Assembly (NCBI GenBank): GCA_001931875.2
Contig: MSJH02000810.1
Coordinates: 405,695-469,694 of the forward strand
Origin: Byssochlamys sp. IMV 00236
Taxonomy: Eukaryota > Ascomycota > Eurotiomycetes > Eurotiales > Thermoascaceae
DNA: 64,000 nt
Direction: 5' to 3'
Part shown: positions 37,501 to 49,193 of the stretch, one piece after another
How the letters are laid out: each line of letters begins with the position of its first letter
How positions within the stretch are numbered: position 1 is the first letter of the stretch
Notes under the pieces: model-generated
What the model was told of the DNA's origin: nothing
Seen by the model: only the letters and a program-made list of their open reading frames with translations
The model's database searches: none
Made by a program: the position numbers and the translations under genes

Positions 37501-37833
37501 ATGTCTTCGAACCACGCATTTCAAGCTCGCTCCCTCTACAGGGCTCTTCTCCGCGAACTCCCGCCGCGTCCACTGTCAAAGCCCTCGCCTCTCCAGAGCC
37601 GTCTTCGAGCACTATTTCACCCATCGGCTGCTCCGCAAGAAAGCGACGCGGCGCTCCAGCAGCTCGAAGAAGCAGACCAATTCATCCAGTATGCTCGCGC
37701 GCAGAGGACATATGCTACGCTCCTCGATCGGTATAATCCGGGTATGAACATGGACCAGGAAGAGAGGGTACGCTTGACGGCGCGGAGGGTTGGGTTGGAT
37801 TTGCCTGTCGAAAATGAGGAGAATAAGAAATAA
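37501..37833 (+). CDS. fmc1: LYR-motif protein Fmc1, mitochondrial ATP synthase assembly factor
   Basis: A single exon of 110 aa starting at an ATG preceded by ACC. The LYR tripeptide stands in the sequence ARSLYRALLRELPPRP (residues 10-25), the position usual for the Complex1_LYR-like Fmc1 family. The C-terminal half (EEADQFIQYARAQRTYATLLDRYNPGMNMDQEERVRLTARRVGLDLP) is the conserved Fmc1 signature. In yeast Fmc1 is needed in the mitochondrial matrix for assembly of the F1 sector together with Atp12 at raised temperature. LYR proteins act by binding acyl carrier protein. Length and absence of introns match other Aspergillus homologues. Confidence 0.93.
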   Translation: MSSNHAFQARSLYRALLRELPPRPLSKPSPLQSRLRALFHPSAAPQESDAALQQLEEADQFIQYARAQRTYATLLDRYNPGMNMDQEERVRLTARRVGLDLPVENEENKK

Positions 37834-38691
37834 AAAAAAGGAGAAGTTTTTATTATCTTCTTTTTCGATCTTTGGTGCATTGTGAAGGAATGGAATTGTG
37901 GAGGGTACTGGGTGTCCTTGCGCTCTTTCTGGGTTTAGGGATCGATTCGATCGATGATTATGCGCTATACCCATGCTTCTTCTTTGTCGATATGCATATG
38001 CGATTTTGCTATATACTCTATTTCGGATTTAACCTGTTCGATAATCGGGCAGAGCGTTGGTTGGTCTTACCTTTGTTGCGGACGTGTGCGGATATTTCTA
38101 TTTGGGTCTCGCCACGCTGTTCATGGAGATGAATGATCAGCTGTGCGTGATCTGAGTGGGAAGTCTCGAGCTTCTATCGCCTCCATTTCTGTATATGATG
38201 CAAGTACGGAGAGACTCGCTACTTCTGACATTCCGCGAGTTGTTGTTACATGCGCTTCTAGTCAATGGGGCGCGTTGCAAGGCTTGACTGGAGTTCCTGG
38301 GGCCCGATGACTTATCTGGAAGTACGGTGCAGTCGGATTTTCTTGAGCGGCACATTGTAACACTGACTTTACGGGATTCGATGCCAATACCATCCAGATG
38401 GGCCAGTGGAGCGGATATGTACCTTACGGAAGACATATGATGCTCTGTGCTTGTCTGGTTGAAAGGCAGAAAGCGAACAGATCTGGACAGTTGAAAGTGA
38501 CCGAGACAAGGATACCAATTACTTCTCTCCAACGCAAACCGAATACCAGAGTTTGAATGTACGATAAAAAGAGATAGAAAAATCATTATATAAAACTCCA
38601 ATAGACCTTCCTGAAAATAATCAGACGCCCAATAATAAAAGAAGCTCAACAGAAGCCAAAGATCCATCTATCTATCTATCCATCCATCCAT
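37834..38691. other. intergenic with tetranucleotide repeat
   Basis: About 860 bp between convergent genes, presumably both 3' UTRs. A CTAT/CCAT tandem repeat lies at about 38667-38695. Confidence 0.6.
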
Positions 38692-38695
38692 CTAC
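38667..38695. repeat. CTAT/CCAT tetranucleotide microsatellite
   Basis: Three to four units each of CTAT then CCAT, ending at the stop of the nuclease-like gene. Confidence 0.8.
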
Positions 38696-39587
38696 GTCTC
38701 CGTAGCCTCTACTTCCCAAAACCCCTGCTGTATCCAAACATCTCTCGCCAGACTCCTCATATCCTCCTCATCAAATACAATCTCACCATCTCCCTTCACG
38801 CCCTCCTTCGAAAAAACTTTCTGCAGCGGAACCTTCATCGGCGCCCCTAACACCGCCACCCCTCTCTCCCTATCCTCTCCCGGTCTCCTATTCTCCCTCT
38901 TCTCCACAATCACTTCTTGCGTCTTAGAAGCCAACGGACCCGGCGTCCTGAACTCCCACATCTCAACAGACACGCGCGGCTCCGCAGCATGCACGAAGAT
39001 CAAAACCACAACGCCAACTCGCCCAGCTGAGTTCTGAATCCACCATGTCGCGCTGGCGCGGAGCGCCGGCGGACCTGTCTCTCGAAATCCCACCTCGACT
39101 ATCATGCTAGGCCAATTCGCATGCGCATTCGCATCCGACTCCTCTGTACCAGAACCACCTCGCGATCGCGGGGCTTAAACGCCGCATCGGGCGCTTTCCC
39201 AGAAGCACCTGTCCTGATGGACTTCGCGCCCAACGAGACGAGATCATTCAACACACCCATCTTATCGAGCTTCGCTTTGAAACTCGCAATAAAAGCCGCC
39301 CTGGCGACTGCTAAGAGCGGAGACTGGAGTTTAAGGATGATTTCAGACGAGGAGGTGTTCGAAGCCCAGAGGACGGCGTTCTGGAGGACGTGAGGACTGG
39401 TTGAGATAGTGTCGATGATGGAATCTGGGACGGAGGAGACGATGATGAATTCATCTTGGAGGTTGGTGGTGGTTTTGGAGATGCGTTCGTAGTGTGAGGC
39501 GATGCTGGCTTGGAGGGCTGGGAGGGTGGTGTATGTTTCTTCGGGGGTGTGCGTGGGTAGGTATTCGTGGAGGCTGAAGACGGACAT
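38692..39587 (-). pseudogene. PD-(D/E)XK nuclease-like protein gene with frame break
   Basis: Two overlapping frames look like one protein. The first (39587-39102, 161 codons) starts MSVFSLHEYLPTHTPEETY and carries GKAPDAAFKPRDR; the second continues WPSMIVEVGFRET, then ATWWIQNSAGRVGVVVLIFV to a stop at 38692. Together these are the PDxxF ... VEVG pattern I associate with the fungal PD-(D/E)XK-like family, where the Asp and Glu would be catalytic. The two halves are out of register by one base around 39135-39160, next to repeated ATGCG units. A 65-nt GT-AG intron (39144-39208) would also restore frame and give 276 aa, but would delete the PDAAF motif, so a one-base indel (real or sequencing error) seems likelier. 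Function of such fungal proteins is unknown; I rely on remembered family patterns. Confidence 0.6.
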
Positions 39588-40385
39588 GGTTGATGGGTTT
39601 GTGTTTGTGAGTTGGTACTTGGTAGTGTATGTATGACCTAGGAAAGAGGCGTATGAGGCGGTTAGAGATCCATTGCTCTTTGTGGGATATTGTTACAATA
39701 TTCTTCGAGATTCAGACGTTTTGGGTCTATTGTTGTGGTTTGAGGAGTTTATTGTTTGGATGGTTACCGGAGATGGCGTCATGGAGTGATAACTGCTGTG
39801 CCAGAGGTATAGTTCCGCTCTTAGGACAGGTAGTTCGAACTCGATAAGAAATTGAATTTGAAGTTTCGGAAGTGAAGCATGTTGTTCTGATAATCTATCT
39901 GTCTTATCAACATGTTTCCATCTTTGATGGTGGGTGGTATGTGAATATCTATACCCTCCGACAGCTTCCCTGTACATCTCATCTTCATGATTTGTGGAGT
40001 ATAACCCATATTCAATCATGATGCGGGCTCTGTATTGAAGCTGTCCACCACATTTGCTGTCGGGATGGCATCTGAGAATATAGAGACCGGACAGCTCGAG
40101 GCCTTGATCTCAGATATTGCACTGCTCTAAAGCGATATAGGCACAATCTTGGATCCGTTTCCAGGAGAAACTGAGCTGTACTCATACTCCAGTCGGGGCC
40201 CAACTCGACCTGCTAGATGTACCCTGGAGGGACTGCGAGCACCTTGCCTTTAGGTACTGCAAGGAGAATTCTTTGCATGGGTTGTATGAACTCCTGCTGT
40301 CCTAGACGTTCCCTTGTCTCCCGCAGCCCTTTTATAAATGTGAATAATTCTTTCCAAATATAGCCCGTCATCTTGCAGGCAGGAA
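39588..40385. other. intergenic
   Basis: About 800 bp between the nuclease-like gene start and the Ncs6 gene stop. No gene or repeat recognised. Confidence 0.5.
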
Positions 40386-41675
40386 TCATCCACTAGTAAG
40401 CTCGATGCTTTCCATTTGTCTCATGAGAGTCGTGCTGCTCTCCTCGTCCTCAACCCCAACGGTCAATTCGATCGAGGTCTTGGGCCGATTCTTGTTGAGA
40501 CCTTCCAGGAGCGCACAAGCCTTGCAAATCTTCTGACTCGAAAGATACCCACATCGCTCACATTTGCCCATTTTCTGCAACTTCAAAGGCTTTACACCCT
40601 TGGCCTTTGTCCCAGTAGCCCTCTTCTTCAGCGGAACAGCGGCAGTAGACGGCCGATTCACTGGCGGTAATGTGATTTCAGTCTCGTTCTCACGCGCCGC
40701 CTCATCTGCAGCCAGCTGCTTCTCCATCTCTGCCATCTCGCCACCGCTGGATCGTCCATTCTGACTTCCACAGCCACCAGTAGAGTAATCATCTGCTTCC
40801 GCAGATGCAGCAGAACCAGACATGCACTTCCGCGTCCCAGCTACCTCCGGCGGAACAAGTAGAGCCATATCCTCGCCACTCCGAACGATGTCGAGAATGG
40901 AACTAGGGCGGATCTTCTCCAAATCCTTGATCAGGGTCCGAGCACTACCTCTGAAAGCCTCCGGTGAATAGATGCACTCGGTGCTAAAATAGTCTAGCTT
41001 CTTGTGATGCGCGTAGAGGACGATCTCCTTCTCGTAAGCGTACTTAAGTGGCTTGCTCCGTTTGATCTCGGAGGCATCTGAATCCGTAACGATGCTCGTC
41101 CCTCTCGACAGACGAGGCAGGTCTCCTCGGAGAAGATTCATCATCACCGTCTCCGCCACATCGTCTGCATTATGTCCGGTGACCACATGCTTGATGCCCA
41201 GTCTCGCGGCCCCGCGATCAAGAGCCTGACGGCGAAAGACTCCGCAATAGGTGCAGTTTCCCTTCTTCCCGACCTGCGCGACGACCTGGTCCATCGTCCA
41301 GCCATATAATTCGTCATATCCAACGATTTCAAGAGGCATATCGTATTGCTGTGCGTTCCGCTTCACCGTCTCCAGACTGTCATCGCGATAGCCTTTGATG
41401 CCCTCGTCGATAGACAGCAGAACTAAGTCGAGGCCATAGTCGTAGCGTTCATTCAGTGTCTTCAGGACCGACGCAAGCACAGTACTGTCTTTCCCACCAC
41501 TAGCGCCGATAGCGATGCGCTCACCACGCTGGAATAGGGAAGTCGAACTGATCGTTTCGTGGATCTCGGTCTCGAAGACGTGCAAAAAGCAGGATCTGCA
41601 AAGCTTGTGGCGGTTCTTCGGTCTGATAATAACTGCTCTGGCTTCCTTGCAGCGGAAGCACAGACTGGGAGGCAT
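40386..41675 (-). CDS. ncs6: cytoplasmic tRNA 2-thiolation protein 1 (Ncs6/Ctu1)
   Basis: A single exon of 429 aa. The N-terminal zinc knuckle has C6-x2-C9 and C26-x2-C29; the PP-loop ATP-binding motif SGGKDS is at residues 59-64; C142-x2-C145 ([10 protein letters not shown]) and GHNADD (168-173) are hallmark Ctu1/TtcA features; the C-terminus has a second C-x2-C ... C-x2-C ([17 protein letters not shown]). With Ncs2/Ctu2 and the sulfur carrier Urm1 it thiolates the wobble U34 of tRNA Lys, Glu and Gln in the cytosol. It is longer than the roughly 350 residues common elsewhere because of a low-complexity insert at about 285-375. By chance, a substrate tRNA type, tRNA-Glu(UUC), is encoded 16 kb away. 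Confidence 0.95.
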   Translation of the reverse strand: MPPSLCFRCKEARAVIIRPKNRHKLCRSCFLHVFETEIHETISSTSLFQRGERIAIGASGGKDSTVLASVLKTLNERYDYGLDLVLLSIDEGIKGYRDDSLETVKRNAQQYDMPLEIVGYDELYGWTMDQVVAQVGKKGNCTYCGVFRRQALDRGAARLGIKHVVTGHNADDVAETVMMNLLRGDLPRLSRGTSIVTDSDASEIKRSKPLKYAYEKEIVLYAHHKKLDYFSTECIYSPEAFRGSARTLIKDLEKIRPSSILDIVRSGEDMALLVPPEVAGTRKCMSGSAASAEADDYSTGGCGSQNGRSSGGEMAEMEKQLAADEAARENETEITLPPVNRPSTAAVPLKKRATGTKAKGVKPLKLQKMGKCERCGYLSSQKICKACALLEGLNKNRPKTSIELTVGVEDEESSTTLMRQMESIELTSG

Positions 41676-42100
41676 TTTTGTCTTTCCAGTGTTTTTCTCT
41701 CTCTTTTTTCGTTCCAGAGCCGTCGCTCACTTTGAAAAGGCTATGGAGTCATAGAGGGGTCTACAGACGTCCCGCCGCGGGGATCTTTTCGTTCTCCGGA
41801 TAGTTAGTAGTTATGTGGTCCGTGCTTGATTATCTCAGCGGACGATCTGATTTCGAAAAAGAAAGGTGTACATGAGATGAATTTTGGCAATGAAATAAGA
41901 CTTCTTTTCTTCATGAAAACGGATTAGATTATTTTTTCGGGCTGTCTAGACCATGAACAGCGCGTAATCGTCATATAGGCAACACACACACAAATCTTTC
42001 TATATGCAACGAGATAATACAGCACATGTACAGTACAATTACATGATCTTAGCAGTAGTCGTATCAGACTACCAGCTCGTCATCACACCATATCGCTTAT
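41676..42100. other. intergenic
   Basis: About 425 bp: Ncs6 promoter and Erg2 3' flank. Nothing else recognised. Confidence 0.5.
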
Positions 42101-42958
42101 TTAGAGCTTTCCCTTCAGCAGGTTTCCGATCATCTCGCGACCGGTGATGCGGGTCGTCGCCCACAGAGTCGGGAAGTCCAGGGTGCTGGAGAAAGTGTCG
42201 GCGTAGCCGAAGAACAGCATGGGTGGGATCCAGCCACGAGCGTACTCGAGAGCGAAGCACGATCCGTCCATCTTATATTGCTTGACCTGGCCACGGGGCA
42301 GGTGGTGAACGCTGCCCTGCGGGTAGACCTCGGGCTCGTATTCGCCAGGGACGTAGGCGAGCTGTGTGCCCTGGAGGATGTGGAAGTAGTCGTCGGCGGT
42401 ATGGCGACCGGTGTGGCCTTCGGTACCGATAGCAGTGCCTGTTGTGTCTTTGCATTAGCTATTGTTGAAAGTCATTGTTGGGAGCTAAAGAGGCCAACGT
42501 ACCAAAGATGATCAGGTACTCAGTGATACCTAGTTACAACAAAGCTGTTAGCACCAGTTTCCTTTCCAAAATTGCGTCCAGTCCAGCCAGGACTTTTGTA
42601 AGGGGCACTTACTCGCGTGGATAATCCACATGGCACCCATAGCACCACCGGCATTGTTGAAAACCCATTCCTCATCCAAGTTCAGATGAGCACTGGTCTC
42701 CTTCTCATTGAGCTCTGCCACGATGTAGTGCGCCACAGCACGCGTGTCATTGCCATGCGCCGCAATCGCGCGCTGCGACAGATCATGCAGATGGTCCGGG
42801 CTGAAAATGTAGAACGACTCCAGGCGCGCTTCGAGGTAAACGACGACTGAGGACAGCAGGGCCAGGATCACAGCGAGGAAGCCCAGCTTGCGGAACGAGA
42901 AGCATCCGCACTTATTCTGGCGCGCTGGTGCGCTGCTGGAAGATTTCTTGGAAGGCAT
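42101..42958 (-). CDS. erg2: sterol C-8 isomerase, ERG2/sigma-1 receptor family
   Basis: Model: exons 42958-42613, 42529-42503 and 42438-42101, 236 aa. A single N-terminal membrane helix ([21 protein letters not shown]) is followed by the ERG2 domain: [56 protein letters not shown], then [17 protein letters not shown] and [19 protein letters not shown]. The enzyme moves the sterol double bond from C-8 to C-7 in ergosterol synthesis in the ER and is a target of morpholine fungicides. The middle exon is only 27 nt but encodes the conserved ITEYLIIFG piece, so splicing there is required. Length matches fungal homologues (about 220 aa). Confidence 0.95.
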
Positions 42959-44302
42959 TGTGGAGCGGAGATCTCAGGGGGTGGCCGACCAAAGGGAAAG
43001 AAAGCAATTGAAGCTCTGCCCTGCAGGAATAATCAATGGGATCGAAAGAAAAGATGGAACAACTCCCTGCGAAAGAAAAGAAAGAACCAAACAACGAGGA
43101 AATGCTCCCATGCGGAAGACGGAGTCCGGGGACACCGATGTGATTTATTTTAATTTGACCCTTTGGGGATGGGGCACTAAGTAAGTATCCGTAACTAATT
43201 AAGTAGTTCGCGGCTTGGCTTGCTGTCGGATCTCCCTGACAAGTCCTCAGGCCACTAACTGTAGAATATTCTTCTCCAGGGGATGAACGATAACAGCTAT
43301 TCCAAGAGGAATATAATATTGCTTTCAATGATAGAAATGCAGTATGAATACAGCTCCATTCCATATGCATGCTCGGCGGGAGCATACACAAAGCCCCCAT
43401 AGTTTCTGAAATAGCATCGACCCTTTCTAGTCTCTGCTGATAACTGTAACAATTACTATGAGACTATAAATGTTCGATTTGAAAAGAAATCATCATTGGG
43501 ATCAAAATAATCATTGCGAATGCAGGAACGAACAGAGGTGGTTGCAGATCATCTGTATTGCTTATGTAATCTAGATGTCTCAGGCGTCAACAATGATATA
43601 TGGAGCGAGCGCACCGAGATCAAGAACAGTGATGAGTCTTATAACGACCAAAGGGAAGAAAGGGGTTATTATCAGATGGATAATTTGATTTCACCGTTAT
43701 TGACTGATTCCAATAAAATCGCAAAAAGTCAGCCTCTTCGTGGTGTAGTTATCGATTGCCCTTTTAACCATTACTTAGCATTCTTATCGATAGAGACCTC
43801 TATCATGTGCATCAAGAAAATAGGCTCCCCACAAACTCCTCATCTGCCTTGCGTGTGAATAATGGCCGGAAATAGACATGAGACAAGTACGCACATTCCA
43901 GAACAGGGAAAACGTCACTTAAGAGTCTTTGGATTTCATGTGGAATAAACTGTTCTGTGGGAATTGCGTGGTGAATCTTCGCGTCCTTGCCTCCGAGTGG
44001 ATGTCATTGATTACAAGAAGGATGGATGAGGTTCAGCTGAAAATATGGTGGCGTGCACGCGCTTTTTTCTATGGCATGGCGGAGAGCGAGCGATGGAATG
44101 CAGAACACGAGCGTGGCCGCCACGCCACGACGAGGACTGAAAAGTCAACCGTGTTTCTCATGACGCTTTCTTTTACTGGTCCTCGAAATTCCAAACGAAC
44201 GAGATGCTGCCTCGAGTCCATTCTGGTCTGATTAATAGTGGAGGCCAAAAAGACGAAATAATCCACCGACGAAGCGATCCTCTGAGGATGATAATATGAC
44301 GG
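42959..44302. other. intergenic: Erg2 promoter and flanking DNA
   Basis: Erg2 promoter at the left edge, then about 1.2 kb without a supportable gene. Confidence 0.5.
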
Positions 44303-44811
44303 ACCGTACGTGACTATATGTCAGCTCACCTCTTCGGTTATGTGATCCTCACCTCGCACAGACCAAAAAAGCGCCAAGCCTTGTAAGCCCACCTTATCTT
44401 GTTATAATAATCCCTCCCAGGTAAGGTTATATAACTAGCCACTGTGCTGTTCTTGGTGGTCATTCCTGTTAAATATAATTAAAGGTCTTATTTAAAGTAA
44501 CCCCCTTCACTCTAGGTAAATATAATAGTTAAAAGGGGTTTTATTCCTGGTAAAGATCTCACCGGGCGGGTATTAAAACCCGGGAAAGATATTTGGGATT
44601 ATAAGATACAAGCGTGCCGACTAATATAAACTAGGGACCCGGAGCAACCCCCTCCTAGGTAAGACCTTTAACTATAGTCTCCCCCGGAGAGGATAACTAG
44701 GGGATAAGGTGGGATTAGAATTTAACGAGGTAAGGTGGGCTCTAAAAGGGTCCGTGCGAGGTGAGAATCACATGACCGACGAGGTGAGGTGACCTGTGTC
44801 CTGCGGACGGT
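44303..44811. mobile_element. MITE-like element with imperfect terminal inverted repeats
   Basis: Arms at 44336-44359 and 44754-44777 are inverted copies, 22 of 24 bases identical (consensus GGTYATGTGATYCTCACCTC plus GCAC). Inner arms also match: GCCCACCTTATCTTGTT near 44387 against the complement of AACGAGGTAAGGTGGGC near 44723. Similarity extends outwards through CTCACCTC towards an ACCGT at both outer ends (44303 and 44811). The interior is AT-rich and non-coding, so a non-autonomous DNA element of about 510 bp is the simplest reading. The mismatches in the aligned arms are C/T transitions, as repeat-induced point mutation would leave. I could not fix a target-site duplication, so the exact ends are uncertain. 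Confidence 0.65.
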
Positions 44812-47800
44812 ACCGGGCCCATGAGAAGCAATAGAAGTAACTACTGGAGTCAGGAGGAAGCTCCCATCCTATAGGATCTTGTCCACACTGATCTGGGGCC
44901 GTCTCTCATGCCACACTTGTTACAGATATGTCAAGTCTCTGGAATGGAGCGGAGCACGTCGTCCGAAGCACGTCTGACCACTCTAAGAATAACACTCAGT
45001 AGCCGCCCGATTCTGATCGTAGCGGTAGATATCCTCAGTCACATCTTAGGCAATCGGGAAGGTCGGTTGCACCGTCCCAATATCATAAGCGCCGTACCAG
45101 GGTTTGGCGTTGGCGACCCATGCATCAAATGGCTCCATGTTGGCGCTTAGAGAGCGCCACGGGAGAAGAGAACAAAGAAGTACCTATGAACACCAGAGCT
45201 GAACGAAGACCAGAGCGACACTTTTTTTTCGGTCAACACGCGCTATTGTTAGTCCCTCGTTATCCCGGAGAAGCTGCGTCCCTTGCCATTCAAGTATAGA
45301 CATAGCGCGTTTGGGGGAAAAAAAGATTGTATAGGAACAGTGTAGATCGGCAACTATTGCATGTTCCATGCATTGGCACGAGCAAGACCGTAGAGACTTG
45401 CAGATAGACACAGACAGATCAATGCTCTTGGGGAGATCAAGGAGGAGCTAAACTCTGGATGAATGGTGGCCAAAGGAGGTCAGTGTACGGGGGGCGACTG
45501 AAGTCATCGGCTCTCTATACTGCGGAAGAAATACTCTGCGAGGGTTAACGGAAGGGAGATTCAATTGGGGAGAGTTGGCATGTAAGTAGTGAGATAGATT
45601 ATTAGCACTCACTCAACCTTGATGCGCGAACCCGCGGACACATTCCTCGTTACCCCAGCTGACAGTAAGACAATGCTCGATCCATTCTCGATCTAGCAGC
45701 TAATAGCACGTTACTCCTTCATACTGTTCGCTCTGTATCCGATTCGCATCCCGTGTGTGGAGCGAGGCTCAGCTACTGGAGGTTTGTCGGCGGGTGGCTT
45801 GTCGATCCCGAATTAGCAATGGAGTTGGCGCTTGGCCGATGAGATCAGACATTCAAGATCTGCCGGGAAGAAAGAATCTGTCTACCATAATTTACGTTGG
45901 AAGACCAGGTGGATGAAACTGCACAGAGAAACAAGAGCAGCCAGCTCTACTTTAGTTAACTAGTGGTGGCTGGCTAAGCACAGTAGTACGTAGTAAGTAA
46001 GCCGCTGCCGCCGCATCGTCAGCCAGCATCTCCCGCCAGCCGCCGAATCATTCTGACCAGATGCTGCTCATACGCTTGTCGATAGCTCTCTCGCCCCCGC
46101 CACTCAAGTGGGAATCGAGGACCCAACGGTCTTAGAGTACATACACAGATGTGTTGGCAGATCCCATCTGAGCGAATCTCCCCGTCGCTCCGTTGTTGGT
46201 CGGCGGGGTTGGATCCGCCAGAGACCAGAATAGGTTTCAATGTTTCGATCCTGCCTAGCGGTTTCTGGTCGATAGGGCCGACGGACAAGAACAATCAATT
46301 GTGGAAAGCAAAAAGACTTCCAGCGCGTCTTCCCAGGTCCGTTGAGGCCCCTCACTGGCCGCGAGGATACGACAGGCATGGTCAAGTCAACAGGGAAAGC
46401 CTGGGAGGGATACAACAATAACTCTACTCCATCGAGGTCCTATTAACAATTCCCTTTCTTGGCAGTGGTAGTGCGGTCCTGCACAGACAGGATAGGAAAT
46501 CCGATGGGAGCGAAAAGCAGGGCGCAGGGCGACAGGATCTGACAGGATCCTTCTTTCTTACCCAAACAGGAGGCTAAACAGCAATGATGGACAGTCAGGC
46601 CGAGAGTCTCTAGCCACATCCTGCTCCTCGCATGACCGGACTTGAGTGCGCGTGTTCACCAACCGGCGCGTCTCGGGCTTGCAACAGCCCAACTGTATTC
46701 TTGTGACGATGGTTGCGCTTTCAGATCCTTTGTTGGCTCATCATTGGGCATGGGTGTGGTCGTAACCTTCCGACACATACACCTCTGGCCGGGAGCAACT
46801 GTCGGTCTGTGATACACGGCTTCGACTCGACAGCTCTCGTCGTCGGCGGCAAGCAGCTTGAGCCGTGGTGACATGTATACCAGCGGTACCGGCCATGATG
46901 AAACAGCAAGTCCGCCGCATTCCAGATCAAGACAGCGAATGGCGGTTCGCGATGGTGATCAGAGTCCCTGGATTCGAATCGCGCGCTAACTGAAGGGTCG
47001 TGCTGCTCGACGCGTTCACGATCTCCCTGGACTCTGGAGTTATGCTGGCGGCCCCCTGCGCTGGCCAATTCGGGCTCATATCTCCCCACATCCAACAACT
47101 GGTCCATGATGGTCCTTGCAGCGCTGGCCGACAAGCCACCAGCCGCCCACCCTAGGAGCTTTTTCCAGGTCATGTACATATATGCCGGCAGGCTGCCTTC
47201 AATTCTTCACGAGCATCAGGCACATGCGCACATTCTCAGTATTTCATTAATATTAAAATCTTCTCGCAGAACCCTCCGTTCTCTCGGTTCTCTCCCTCTG
47301 GAAATTGGCCTTTTTCGATATCTATATCGCCCGCCGCTAGTCTCGCCCCCCAGTGCCGGCCTAACTAAGCCTGCTCGGTCTTCCCCAAGCTTTGACGCCA
47401 AACCGAAGCAGTCCGCCATAGGGCTGTCGTGTGGAAGATATAGATAGGAATTGTCGATTTAAAGTTACACGCACCGTCAGCCGGGTTGACACGACAACCC
47501 CGACAATCCTTTGCAGCATTCTTTCATCGGATATTTTCCGCTGGGCGGGAATTTGTACTATCAGTCACCCCTTGTACCGCTCGTTGCCGACCTCTTTTTT
47601 GTCAACGCGACCTTCTTTTTTGTTGTCGGGGGCTGGCTCATCGCAGGCTGAATAGTCATTGTTTTCACCATCTGCCCTTCACTGCAGGACCCAGCCGCAT
47701 ATAGATTTGTAGAAGCTGTTCACGCTTCACACGAATCTTTCCCTCATTTTTAAACACAGACCGGGAATATACCTGTTCTATCATACTTGCTCACCATCAA

Positions 47801-47867
47801 CTCCACGTTTGTTGACAGTGAAACACGGCAATACTTTCCATCAACATCCTCACTACCCACCAACATA
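44812..47867. other. long region upstream of the cyclin gene
   Basis: About 3 kb before the cyclin start with no supportable gene; the only long frames are Arg/Ser/Pro-rich and overlap on both strands. The part from about 47400 is pyrimidine-rich and likely holds the promoter and a leader. Long upstream regions are usual for regulated fungal cyclin genes. Confidence 0.45.
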
Positions 47868-49193
47868 ATGGACCAGAAAGACATGCTGGCCCTCAACAGG
47901 GCTGCTTTGAACGACTTTGTGATGCTTCCTGTCTCCCGAGACATGATCTCTTATCTTGCTCGAAAAGCTTCAGAGGTCATCCGCTGTGAACCGCATGTGA
48001 CCACATCATCCCTCAACCGACATGGTCAACCTACTCCTCCGAGTACACCTCCGATGAACCCAGCTGACAGCTTGCCTCCACTGCCGTCGCTGGAGGCCTT
48101 CATCTCTTCCTTGGTCAGCCGTTCCCAGGTTCAGGTCCCGACCCTGATGACATCCCTGGTGTTCCTGGGCCGACTGCGTGCACGCCTGCCTCCTGTCGCC
48201 AAGGGCATGCGATGCACCGTTCACCGTATCTTCCTTGCTTCTCTGATCCTGGCCGCTAAGAATCTGAATGACTCGAGCCCCAAGAACAAGCACTGGGCCA
48301 GATACACCGTCGTCAAGGGCTACGATGGCTTTGGTTTCTCTCTCGCTGAGGTCAACCTGATGGAACGACAGCTTCTCTTCCTTCTCGACTGGGACACTCG
48401 CGTCAACGAAGAGGATCTTTTCGAGTATTTCGAACCATTTCTGGCGCCCATCCGAAGACGCTATGAGATGCTGCAGCAGGAGCGTGAGGATGAGCTGAAC
48501 AGCCACCGTGAATGGTTAGTAGAGACAACCAACCTGTCTGACACTGTACTTGCAGATTATCTGACATCTTTCAGGTGGCGTCTGCAAGAGGCCCTGGCCA
48601 ACCGTCTCCGTCGCCAGAAGCAGGAGCCGCGCACTGATGCTCGTCGCATGCGCGAGGGTGTCTCCAAGCGTACCCCTGCCATCCACGTGTCTTCGAGCTC
48701 TAGCATCCACGGCTCTCCCATGTCTAGCATCGACGACGTCGAGCGTACGGGCAACGCACACTACCAGCATCTACGTGTCTCTCAATATCGTCAAATGAAC
48801 AACCGTTCCATCTCTCCGCCTTCCGTCAAGGACGTTCCCGGCCTCTCTCGTGCGGATACTTACAACTCCCTGAGCTCCCGTTCATCCAGTCTGGCGCCAA
48901 GCTCCCGTGGTACGCCTGCCAGTCTCAGCACATGTTCATCTAGCCTGGGAGACGAGTTCATGGTCGCCGATTGCGGCCACAGTCCGGCTGCCTCCACGTT
49001 GAGCTACAGCTACGTCAACGTCCAGCCTACGCGTCCGGAAAGCAAGTGCCTCCAGGAAGAGTCTCATCAGCCAAGCAAGAAGGTCAAGATGGCCGGAAGC
49101 ATTGGTGGAAGCGCTGGAGGCTTGGTTGCTCGATTCCTCGCCTCGGCCGCCGGAACATACATGGGAGGACGCATGGCCCGGCCTCTAGCATAG
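47868..49193 (+). CDS. pclA: Pho85-type (PCL) cyclin, PclA-like
   Basis: Model: exons 47868-48514 and 48575-49193, 421 aa. The start is the ATG at 47868 ([17 protein letters not shown]); upstream in-frame codons include no ATG nearby. The cyclin box includes [35 protein letters not shown], then [26 protein letters not shown], and [16 protein letters not shown], all typical of PCL1/2-type cyclins, which activate the kinase Pho85 (PhoA/PhoB in Aspergillus). A. nidulans PclA acts in conidiophore development. The 60-nt intron (GTTAGT donor, CTGAC branch motif, TTTCAG acceptor) contains no in-frame stop, so unspliced mRNA would add 20 residues; splicing gives [15 protein letters not shown]. The C-terminal half is Ser-rich and disordered. 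Confidence 0.88.
   Translation: MDQKDMLALNRAALNDFVMLPVSRDMISYLARKASEVIRCEPHVTTSSLNRHGQPTPPSTPPMNPADSLPPLPSLEAFISSLVSRSQVQVPTLMTSLVFLGRLRARLPPVAKGMRCTVHRIFLASLILAAKNLNDSSPKNKHWARYTVVKGYDGFGFSLAEVNLMERQLLFLLDWDTRVNEEDLFEYFEPFLAPIRRRYEMLQQEREDELNSHREWLVETTNLSDTVLADYLTSFRWRLQEALANRLRRQKQEPRTDARRMREGVSKRTPAIHVSSSSSIHGSPMSSIDDVERTGNAHYQHLRVSQYRQMNNRSISPPSVKDVPGLSRADTYNSLSSRSSSLAPSSRGTPASLSTCSSSLGDEFMVADCGHSPAASTLSYSYVNVQPTRPESKCLQEESHQPSKKVKMAGSIGGSAGGLVARFLASAAGTYMGGRMARPLA

Noticed and set aside
38137..38667. 176-codon open frame in a 3' flank, minus strand
   Set aside because: Hydrophobic start only reflects AT-rich DNA; it lies between two convergent real genes and has no family features.
39144..39208. 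65-nt intron that would repair the nuclease-like gene
   Set aside because: Arithmetic works and the ends are GT-AG, but it removes the PDxxF motif expected in the domain and lacks a clear branch site; kept only as an alternative.
46955..47010. GATTCGAATCC resembling a tRNA B box
   Set aside because: No matching A box or acceptor stem upstream on the minus strand.
46721..47179. 152-codon open frame upstream of the cyclin gene
   Set aside because: Charged, irregular composition without a motif; no splice partners; probably promoter DNA.
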